From the NCBI GenBank assembly GCA_963971535.1, contig OZ020589.1:68735239-68799238 (forward strand): a DNA stretch of 64,000 bases, given 5' to 3'. The translations under genes were made by a program, and so were the position numbers. Positions 55,680 to 64,000 of the stretch are shown here, one piece after another. The stretch is from Notolepis coatsorum (lineage: Eukaryota; Chordata; Actinopteri; Aulopiformes; Paralepididae). The notes below the pieces were generated by a model. The model did no database searches. It was not told the origin of the DNA and was given only the letters and a program-made list of their open reading frames with translations. The stretch's first letter is position 1; every line of letters starts with the position of its first letter.

Positions 55680-56870
55680 ACATTGCACGTTCCGATCAGT
55701 ATTTACATATGAATGGAGGTGACAGTGGGTCACAGCAGCAGTTAAGGAACACAGTTCAGGGGTATACCAGGGAGCAGAGCGGGAAAATGACTGTACGTGA
55801 CTTTATAGGGGCAGCTTTGTCTAGAATGGAGATGAGAGATGTATTATACAGTTGAACAGCATGGTTGGGGGAGTGAGATTGAAGCACATTTACAGAGGAG
55901 GTGATGTCATTGCACAGAATGGGGAGATTAACAGCTTGTACATTGCGGAAAGTGATTATGCGTTAGAGTGGGAGAGGAATAGACCGATTAAATCAAACCG
56001 CAAGGTGATCAGAGATTCCAAGTTCAGAGCTTGAGAGAGAAGTAAGGGATAAACAGGATAAGCAGACTAGATCTAGGGTGTGGCCATGTTTGTACACATT
56101 GTTGCAGATTTGAACAGTCAAGCAGGGAAAGGAATTCTTTTGCCAGTTTGCAGTGTGAGGAGCCGTACACTTTTGTAGGTGGGGCACAGGGCAGACAGTA
56201 GTGGTGGGGGAAAATATCGATACAGTATAGTATCGCGATACTTTGCGTGGCGATACTGTATCGATACAAGGACGCCAAGTATCGATATTTTATGAATTCT
56301 TTTTTTTTAATAAATTTGTATACGAGAGTTCATTTCAATACCTGTAATAGTACAGTAGTCCACACACACACATGTGTGCATTCCGTTAAGTTGGAATATG
56401 ACTGTAATACAAACAGTTGTTTGTCAGGTACATGCAACACAGATTACAGTTGACATCTGTCTGCTTGAGAAAATCCCATTTGCTGCAATAAAAAATTATG
56501 ATTGAAGTGAGATGAACAGACTGAAAAAACCTTATTTTATTAGATAAAACATGTTGACAGTTTTACTTTGCAGTTGAAAAAAGGTAATAAATCGCAATAT
56601 ATCGCAATAATAATATCGCAATACTCAGCATATCACAATATATTTTGTATCGCAATACTATCGTATCGTGACTTAAGTATCGTGATAATATCGTATCGTG
56701 AGGCCTCTGGTGATTCCCACCCTTGGCAGACAGTAATTCAGATAGTTTGTTGAGAAAAACAGTGTTATTGGCTTTGGGGGGTCTATACAAAAGAATGACA
56801 AGCACTGCTCCTAAAGCATTTTTGTACTTGTACTTTTTTTTGTACTTGTACAGTTGTACTGCTCCTAACG
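55680..56870 (-). pseudogene. LINE endonuclease relic split by a hAT element
   Basis: On the minus strand, VILLYRPPKANNTVFLNKLS (about 56830-56740) and, beyond the hAT, LAKEFLSLLDCSNLQQCVQT, HTLDLV and LGISDHLAV, in two frames. YRPP, the HTLDLV block and SDH are conserved parts of apurinic-type endonucleases of CR1/L2-related fish LINEs. Frameshifted, with no polymerase attached. Confidence 0.7.
56199..56725. mobile_element. hAT element (527 bp)
   Basis: Starts TAGTGGTGGGGGAAAATATC, ends GATTCCCACCCTTG, TSD GCAGACAG at 56191-56198 and 56726-56733. The interior is full of CGATATCG/ATCGATAC words. Confidence 0.88.
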
Positions 56871-57487
56871 CCGGGGACAGGCACGCGTGGGTTTCATGAG
56901 GGGAACAGCTCACGTGGCCGCCCACAGAAGTCCGACTTCAGAGCGGGCGGAAGACGACAAACTAGCGCACATTTACATTGGTGGAACAGCTGTAAATGCC
57001 TAGTCTATATGCAAAGTCAGTCCCCGTTTGAAGATTTCCAGTTCCAGTGTTCTATTCTGTAATTGTCCATTTTGCATGTATAACCCGTTATTATCTCATT
57101 AATTAGAATGAATTTTAGAATGATGAAATCAGTGGGACTGTACTCCTGAAAAAGTATAGTATGGTTTATTTGTATTGGGAAAGATAGAGACACATTAGCT
57201 GGTTGAACAACATCTCTACAGATGAATCTTTTCAGAATCGGGTCCCTTCTGCCACTCCAATGTCACTTCGATGTCAGTTTAGAACTAGCACTAGGTGTTA
57301 ATTTTCTGCAGTAAACAAAGCGAGGGTACTTAATTTAAGTGCTTAAGTAAATTTTCTGCAGTAAACAAAGCGAGGGTACTTAACTGAAGTGCTTCCCCAG
57401 GGAGGGGGTCGGGGGCTATTGCCCTCAGACCCCCAAGATCATTTTTATATGGGCAGTCTGACTTGGGCTACTGTACCATATATTAGT
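56734..57487. other. Mostly unrecognised; short direct duplication
   Basis: A block starting AATTTTCTGCAGTAAACAAA and ending GAGGGTACTTAA occurs at 57299 and again at 57351. Otherwise nothing recognised after the LINE relic ends near 56870. Confidence 0.5.
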
Positions 57488-57495
57488 GTTGCAAT

Positions 57496-58917
57496 TAGGC
57501 CTGTCACGATAACACATTTTGCTGGGCGATTAATTGTCCCAGAAATTATTGCGATAAGTGATATTATTGCGGTTTTGAGAGAAATTATTTTTTTGAGAAA
57601 TGTATTTCCCAAAAGTTTTCAATCAACTTTTTTTTTTACTAATATAATGATAATAGCATAATAATGCAAGGAAACCGTTTCAAAGTGCAATAAACCTTTA
57701 TTTAACATTGGAAGACATTTTAAATATCCTAAATTACTACGTAACCTAACCAATCAGATATGAGGTAGCGTCAGAAGCAGAGTAACCTCGTTCCCAGTTT
57801 TATCTCCGTGAGAGCAATGATAAAACGAGCAGAGCAATGTGTGTGGACAAGAGGCGGGTTGCTACGTTTACTGTAGGAAGGGGCTTTTAGACCCATGTTT
57901 TTATTTTTTGCTTCGAAAAGAGGGACATCCTCTCAATATGCGGGACGTGGGACATTCGGTCAAATGGCTGTGCAGTATACAACCAAAAGCGGGACACCTG
58001 GTCACCCTAACTGTGGCTCGCGTTTGTTTACTGTGGCTCGCGGATTATGTGATGGGCAAGCTACTTGGAAAATGTAGTAAGCTACACTACCAGTTACTCT
58101 CGATTAAAATATAGCTCAACAATAATCAAATAAACACAAATATATACTATCTCTATTGGAATGGAGACTTTTCAGCACAGGATAAACTAGGGATGGGCAA
58201 AAAAAAACAGATCGATTGATCACATGATGTACTTGAGTACTCGTGGAGGAAAACGCTGTACAAAATAAATGTCTTTTCCGGTGTTTTAGACTTTGCTCTT
58301 TTATTTTGAAACCCACCGACCGGAAGTATTGTTGTTATTATCCTAGCAGAACCTATGAGCGGACAACTTGTGTCGTCCGGTTCTGTGTTTTTGAGCTAAT
58401 GATAAAACAAATGTTGAGATTGTTGGTGAACAACTAACTTTAGGTTAGTTTTAACGTTAGCTACTAACGTTAGATGCAGCTACTACAGGCAATCAACGAT
58501 GAGGAGGAAGCGTCATAGCATCAACGCTAGATCTTTAATCTTTATTTAGCAGTCCAGTTTCTCCGGGCAGTAGCGTATAGCGTTTGTTCACGCTACATCA
58601 CTACTTGGGTCTAAAAATAGCTACACTACAAAGAACGCTACTTGGTTCAAAAGGAGCGACGCTACCATCACGCTACTGAGAAATGTAGTTAAGCTATGTA
58701 GCGTTGCTACTGCCCAACATACGCATGGTGCTCACAGGAGCTCCCGTGCTGTACTCTGTAGTAACGCCAGCGGCCCGCCTCCCCACACGGAGAGGTACTG
58801 GTTCCCGCCTCATTAAAACAAACACGCAAATAGCAATTACTTGCGCCCGTCAAAATCATTGCATTCATTTTCATTATTGCGCGATAAATTGATTTATTGC
58901 TTATTGCAACAGGCCTA
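57496..58917. mobile_element. hAT element (1.42 kb)
   Basis: Ends TAGGCCTGTCACGATAAC and, inverted, TAGGCCTGTTGCAATAAGC. TSD GTTGCAAT at 57488-57495 and 58918-58925. Contains another hAT-like start (TAGGGATGGGCAAAAA) at 58188 and a segment (58285-58400) matching 37090-37180 in reverse. A 91-codon frame at 57839-58114 shows no transposase motif. Confidence 0.88.
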
Positions 58918-60855
58918 GTTGCAATGCATGATAAATAAACATTGAAAAAAGCTAAGAAATTGGATGGGGCTGGGACATTTGGGACGAATAAAAATGTAAG
59001 ATGAAAATCTTTCCAGCCTGTGGCAGGCAGTGGAGGTGTGAAATCCAGAACAATAGAAGTCACAAAGTGGAGTGGTGGAGTAGTGGTAGAGTAGCAGTAA
59101 AAGCTGGACTTCTAAGGGCTTCTACTGTATGTGTGGTAATAATGCAGATATTCAGTGTATTTCTGTGAAAATGCGCGTGGTGCACGGCTCAGGCCGCGGT
59201 TACACTATGGCCAGTTTTCGTTTTGTTTTCAGGGTCAGTTTCGCTTTTCAGAACGCAACGTAATGGCAGGAAAGTTAGACATCGTTTTTGCATCCCGAGC
59301 ACAGTGATGTATATACATGTAGTACAATGCCGTGGCAGTAGGTGGCGATGTAGTTCAAACATGAAGGCCATTTTCAACCAATCAGAAAAGTTGAATGTGC
59401 CAATACACTTCCTGCTAACAATCCACCATCATTAAATGCCTCGCGTGAGCCATTTAGCCAACGTAGCATTTATTTTTCAGCAAAGAAAGTGCAATAAAAG
59501 TGCAATAAACAAAACGGATACATTCACTGTGTTCTGCCTCTCATTTGTTGATGAAACAAAACTAACATCAACACAATTGACCACCAAGAGCGGAGTTTAG
59601 TCTCACAAAAAGATTGTCGCCGATTTTGTTAGCTTACGTGCTAACGTGATTGAGATATGCCATTATAACAGTATAGCATTGTGGCTAGCAGCTTGGTAAC
59701 GTTAATGCTAGCAGAATGAATGGATGTAAACTTTATTTAACAGATTGCAGAATGGGTACAATACAATACGGCTCAATACAAACGATTGTTAACCGTTTAA
59801 TCGCCGTTGACGCTGAAACACGTCATTCCCCGCCATGCTCATTCTGCCGATGACGCTGGACAGCGTCTTTGATATCAATATTTCAAAAATCTGTGATCGA
59901 AATCATATTTCTCCCCCGGAGACATATGTACTGGTGAGCCCCTGTCAACTCTCTAACGGTTCAAGAGCGCCATCTGGTGGCCGATCGGCCTGATCGCCCA
60001 GGGAAGAAACAGGAAGTGGAAGCTGGTGCTCATTTCAATTTGGTCCGATCACTCGCTATAGGTCCCGGGACTCTAGCTCGACACAATGGATAGCGATCCG
60101 TTGCCAATAACTCGATAAACAACATGATTTGAACGTATATACTATTATACAACCTGGAAATGGATCGGATATTTCGACATCCCATAATAGAAAAAATTCT
60201 GTTCCACGCTCATCTCCCAACGGCGAGAGGAAGCTACGGTGAGTTTCAGCGTTATTTTTTAATGTCTTCTATACTAACTAGGGATGGGAATTGAAAACCG
60301 GTTCCCGTTGGCCGATGCCTGGAACCGTGTGGCTCCCGTGACTTTCGATTCCCTTATCGCTGCCAGGTTTTTCCTACAGTTGCGCAATAACGTTAGCGTT
60401 AGCATGTAGCCATGGCAGACTCTATTTGATTCATTAAGGGCTCGAAATTGCCTGGGTTTTGGTAATATGCTCCCGAAATGCTCCCGCTGTTTGGCTACTT
60501 CTATGTGCAGTGAAAACTACTTGAATGCTTTAGAACCTAGTCATTGATTTAGTTCAGGGTGAGCTAAAATTTGCCACGGAGCTAACGCTAGCTAACGTGA
60601 GCTAACGCTACTTAATCAAGCTCTCAGAGAGAGATAAACAGCTGACAGCGGATAGTACAGGTACAAATACAATAAAACAGCGGGTGGGGGCTGTTGTGTA
60701 AACCTTGTACTCTTTAGTTCACATATAATAAGAGACTGAGTGTTTGTTTACTAGTCTGTACTCTGTAAGACAGGAAGTACCGTGGTGCAACATACAAATG
60801 TGTCCGTGTAGCAACACAAGCCAATACCTTACAGGACAGAGGCCCGGGGAGGGAG

Positions 60856-60856
<1 letters not shown>

Positions 60857-60899
<43 letters not shown>
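60857..60899 (+). repeat. GT microsatellite
   Basis: About 21 GT units inside the 3.04-kb hAT element. Confidence 0.95.
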
Positions 60900-60903
<4 letters not shown>

Positions 60904-61188
60904 CAATAGATTAAATTAGTTTAAAGGGGTTATGCACTGCTATTCCTAGCACTATTTGGGCAACTTTACACACTTCCTGTGAGTCTATGTAACACATCTG
61001 TAATTTTTATTCCAAAAATAATCATTGTTTTATATTTCTAATCTTGTACTCAAAACCAGCATTTTTCAGCCTCATGAAAGCAGGCTATTATTGGCTTGGC
61101 TCCACCCATACTAGCAGAATGCTTTGAGTGACAGCCACCCACCAAATAGCTCCACCCATCTCCCCGTCAGAGATTAGGTTTCAGGTTA

Positions 61189-61420
61189 CATACAAATATG
61201 GTATGTCATAAATATAGAGATGTAGCAGTACTGTCTATCTATATATATATAATATGTTACCATGAATTGAAATTGGGGGACCCTGATGTAAACAAGACGA
61301 AAGTCTTTCTCTGGTCTCCATCATAGCAGTACTGAGCAGTACTGTAGCAATACAAATATGGTATGTCATAAATATAGAGATGTAGCAGTACTGTCTATCT
61401 ATATATATGTTACCACTATT
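61189..61420 (+). mobile_element. CR1/Jockey LINE 3' UTR fragment, internally duplicated
   Basis: The block GGGGGACCCTGATGTAAAC with AAGACGAAAGTC is 3' UTR of the LINE at 17969-19403. The preceding stretch, from ACAAATATGGTATGTCATAA to CTATCTATATATAT, occurs on both sides (61192 and 61351), a partial tandem duplication. Confidence 0.75.
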
Positions 61421-61529
61421 TGTAAAAGCCACAACCACGTTACCATATTTGTAATAATGTAAATCATTGTGTCGTTACACCGTTAGAAGCTAACATAGCT
61501 TAGCTTGGTAGCTATTGTGCTAACAACAT

Positions 61530-61852
61530 ATCCCGACGTCCGGCTCGCTGGCCGGCATGCACGCCCGACACAAAATGGTTCTCTCCTCTCTGTACACCCC
61601 CGTCCCCACGGGTACCCTGCCGGGGAGCCCATGGACGCGACAACGGCGGCAGCCGTAGGGTGCTCGAGCTCGTAACGCTAGTGGTACACGATAGCTATGA
61701 GCTAACTAACGCTACAGGCTCAAACACCCTACGGCCGCCGCTGTTGTCGCGTCCACAAGCTCCCCGGCAGGACACCCGCGAGAACGGGGGCACACAAGGA
61801 GGAGAGAACCACCCCAAATCGAGCACTCATGCCGGCCGACAAGCCGGACACC
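61530..61852. repeat. Large inverted repeat
   Basis: 61530-61665 (GGCCGGCATGCACGCCC, GTCGCGTCCATGG inverse, CAGCCGTAGGGTG) pairs with 61723-61852 (CACCCTACGGCCG, TTGTCGCGTCCAC, GGCCGACAAGCCGG). The arms are about 130 bp and imperfect, the loop about 57 bp and itself rich in GCTAACTAACGCTA. Confidence 0.8.
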
Positions 61853-61989
61853 GCGGTTGTTGTTAGCACAATAGTAGCCCACTGTGATGCACCGAGTGGG
61901 CCACCATTGATCAACATGCAGCGATGTGTAGCTTGCATGATGCGTGTGCAGTGCTTTGCCACACAGGTCTGAGAAGAGGACCTGCACAT

Positions 61990-62345
61990 GATAGCAACCG
62001 GGAGCGTCGCGGAGCATTCAGCCTGCTGGCTACCTAGATCCACTTCAACCAGCCGAGCGTCGGGAGCTCCAGCAGCTTGTCGATGTGCTAATAGCCTGGA
62101 GCCAGCTACCGTTAGCTTGCAGAGGCTCCAGCACACCGACAAGCTGTGTAGCCAGCTAACGTTAGCTTGCAAAGGCTCCAGCACACCGACAAGCTGTTTA
62201 GCCAGCTACCGTTAGCTTGCAGAGGCTATTAGCACACCGACAAGCTGTGTAGCCAGCAGGCTGAATGCTCCGCGACGCTGGTTGAAGTGGATCTAGGTAG
62301 CCAGCAGGCTGAATGCTCAACGACGCTCCCGGTTGCTAACGCCGG
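61990..62345. repeat. Inverted repeat enclosing a tandem array
   Basis: GCGGAGCATTCAGCCTGCTG followed by GCTACCTAGATCCACTTCAA at 62010-62050 recurs inverted, in pieces, at 62255-62335. The loop holds three tandem units of about 58 bp starting AGCCAGCTA(C/A)CGTTAGC and containing CAGCACACCGACAAGCTG. Confidence 0.85.
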
Positions 62346-62850
62346 CCCCGGCTGGTGCTAAGTAGCTAGCGATCGCTCCCGAGTCCCGAGAGCTAACGCC
62401 GGTCTGTCTGTCGAAGACCGAGGGAACCGCATCAGGCTTCAGCTGATTAGTGATCTTCTGGACAAACCTTCCACCCTGCAGGTAGCAAGAATGGAGGCGG
62501 GCATTACTAAAACCACAGAGCCAATCACATCACCGTGCGCTATAAACAGCGCCCTGTGACGTGCACCAGGTCGTCAAATCAACATGACCTGATTTACTAG
62601 AGGCAAAGAGGGGATGGGCTGTAGCTGAGGAATTCGCCAATATAGTATTTAGGCCCAAAAACACATTGATACGAACTCCTATTACTATAATACAATGCTA
62701 GAGACTGAAAAATGACATTTATAATGCATAGCACCTTTAAGAATAAAAAAATAAATACATTTTAAGAGAATCTCAAATACATTATTTTATTTAAGTGTAG
62801 GCTATAGTTAATGTTTTATTTTTTACAGTTTTTGTATTTTTCTGACATGG

Positions 62851-63114
62851 TAAATGGCTGCTTTTTTATATAGCGCTTTTATCCAAAGCGCTTTACAATT
62901 TGTTCCTTACATTTTACCCAATCACTCACACATTCACACAGCGACGGCGGAGGCAACCATGCAAGGTGCCAACCTGCTCATCGGGAGCAGTTAGGGGTTA
63001 AGTGTCTTGCTCAAGGACACATCGACACGCTGCCCGGGAGGAGCGGGAATCGAACCGGGAACCTCCGGATTGCCAGACGACTGACTGCTCTACCTCCCGA
63101 GCCACTGTCGCCCC
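62851..63114 (-). mobile_element. Full-length tRNA-derived SINE (264 bp)
   Basis: On the minus strand it begins GGGGCGACAGTGGCTCGGG, with A-box GGCTCGGGAGGTAGAGC and B-box GGTTCGATTCCC, and ends in the AAGCGCTTTGGATAAAAG tail with GCTATATAAAAAGC. TSD TGACATGG at 62843-62850 and 63115-63122. The truncated copy at 1796-1888 is the same family. Confidence 0.92.
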
Positions 63115-63878
63115 TGACATGGGGGCTCAACAATAAATGACAATCAGAAATGTCAAGTTGCATGTTGTTATTCTAACCAGCTTAGTTCTGTTGCATTTCC
63201 AATTTATTTATTTAAATTATAAAGTGATCAGGCATCGATAAGGGAATTGATAAATAATCGAATCGATAAGCAGAATCGATAATGGAATCGTATCGATAAA
63301 ATCCTATCAATTCCCCTAATACTAACTGCTCTAATGATCATATCACCCACACTAGATGAATGATATAACGTTGCCCACGGAATTATAAACGACCCCCCGC
63401 CCATCCGGTCAACATCAGATCATACGTAGTAACTTCTAGAAGTATGTGCAGTTGAATTTTTTTTATCTCGCGCCGATTGCTATCAAACTGTATACAATCA
63501 TCAATATAATGCATTTAGGGCTATAAATCATGTTCTGGAGAAAGCTGCAGAAAACGATAAAAACATACTTATACTTTAGACCGTATTTTAGTATGAATAT
63601 GTGAATGAAAAAGTATAACGTTGCTACACCCTGAACAATAGATATAGAACTTTGAATGGGCCATGGTAATGTCAATTTAGCAATACAATTTAAAAAGTTA
63701 TAGTCCTGCAAAGAAGGGGAACTTCTCCATGTTAAATAGGGCTGGCGAAGGATGGTAAATTATGAATTTAACCCCGGCAATCAAAGGGTTAAGGGAATGC
63801 AGACTGTTGTAGCTTGGACTGGGCTCCTTATAACAATAACTTGACAACACATGGTAGCCGCAGCTACTTGGGACAGCT

Positions 63879-64000
63879 CGTGAATACCACGATAACAACA
63901 CCAGAGGGAGCTCCACAAATCATGTCAAACCCAGATTCGGCTCAAACAAGGGACTAAACACATTTCGCAATTATGCCACATCAATGTGGAACGCCCTACC
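63879..64000 (+). pseudogene. CR1/Jockey-type LINE C-terminal fragment, cut by the window end
   Basis: Reads NTRGSSTNHVKPRFGSNKGL and NTFRNYATSMWNAL in the same frame as the copies at 13718 and 28514. It begins abruptly inside copy G, so it is either a 5'-truncated insertion or a rearrangement. Confidence 0.85.

Larger units (their letters stand above)
60925..62736. mobile_element. TTAA-flanked (piggyBac-type) element, 1.8 kb
   Basis: TTAA at 60921-60924 and 62737-62740. Ends AGGGGTTATGCA and, inverted, AGGTGCTATGCA. The interior holds a LINE tail and two large inverted repeats and no transposase, so it is non-autonomous. piggyBac is inferred from the TTAA target and terminal form. Confidence 0.75.
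60279..63318. mobile_element. 3.04-kb hAT element
   Basis: TAGGGATGGGAATTGA at the left, TCAATTCCCCTA at the right, TSD ATACTAAC at 60271-60278 and 63319-63326. It contains a GT microsatellite, a TTAA-flanked element (60925-62736) and a SINE. No transposase frame. Confidence 0.9.
59793..63788 (-). mobile_element. TTAA-flanked element, family Y, with nested insertions
   Basis: TTAA at 59789-59792 and 63789-63792. Ends CCGTTTAATCGCCG and, inverted, CCCTTTGATTGCCG. The sequence outside the inner hAT matches 33960-34817 in reverse. Without the hAT it is about 950 bp. Confidence 0.8.
59192..63878 (-). mobile_element. Harbinger-like element, copy G, split by a 4-kb TTAA element
   Basis: Left end GGCCGCGGTTACACTATGG after TCA (59189-59191). 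The first part runs to 59788 inside the LINE tail, at CGATTGTTAA. The rest resumes at 63793 (GGGAATGCAGACTG) and is cut off at 63878 by a LINE. The tail segment keeps the LINE-like GCAGAATGGG, so this is an early member of the family. Confidence 0.85.

Noticed and set aside
57839-58114. Possible transposase frame in the 1.42-kb hAT element
   Set aside because: No BED finger, catalytic block or dimerisation motif could be recognised.

Overview
The window looks like repeat-dense intergenic or intronic DNA from a bony fish (teleost). I infer this from the repeat families: L2-, CR1/Jockey- and RTE-type LINEs, tRNA-derived SINEs, many hAT elements with 8-bp target-site duplications (TSDs), 3-bp-TSD PIF/Harbinger-like elements, TTAA-flanked elements and solo LTRs. 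I cannot name the species. No complete host gene is visible. Two short stretches (1673-1748 and 14213-14434) could be host exons, and both are weak calls. No rRNA gene, functional tRNA gene, CRISPR array or bacterial-type operon was seen.

Layout. 1-4180: a small hAT element, a candidate signal-peptide exon, SINE and LINE tails, and a complete ~490-bp SINE inside a TTAA-type repeat. 4180-9640: an L2 LINE split by three inverted-repeat elements stacked at one TAA site, then LINE and LTR debris. 9640-14670: low-information DNA, a second ~470-bp SINE, a hAT element and LINE fragments. 14732-19665: one 4.9-kb hAT element with a transposase remnant, two Harbinger-like copies and a LINE inside it. 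19674-22000: a TTAA-type repeat carrying a 1.3-kb solo LTR. 23970-29250: a LINE broken by a hAT-like element, a Harbinger-like copy and an opposite-strand LINE tail, followed by a second LINE fragment on the other strand. 30595-31820: hairpin-bearing tandem duplications and a small hAT element. 32073-36431: a four-level nest (hAT, hAT, TTAA element, solo LTR) with a TSD at every level. 37400-46200: LINE tails, a LINE with a long open reverse transcriptase frame, and foldback elements. 46340-52490: two L2 LINEs and an RTE LINE, with twin 0.7-kb hAT elements. 52630-55500: a hAT BED-finger relic, then the 5' end of an LTR retrotransposon with a 13-unit minisatellite in its leader. 55680-58925: a LINE endonuclease relic and two hAT elements. 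59192-64000: a nest of up to five levels inside a Harbinger-like copy, then a LINE that leaves the window.

What ties the window together is serial insertion. Many elements can be peeled off by their target duplications, which gives a relative order of events, and in the clearest cases the interrupted reading frame of the host element is rejoined. The most distinctive family is a ~1.14-kb Harbinger-like element present in six copies. Every copy carries the 3' end of a CR1/Jockey-type LINE, including its AATAAA signal, so a DNA transposon has been spreading a retrotransposon tail. All coordinates were read by eye. Family names beyond the visible termini, TSDs and protein motifs are provisional.
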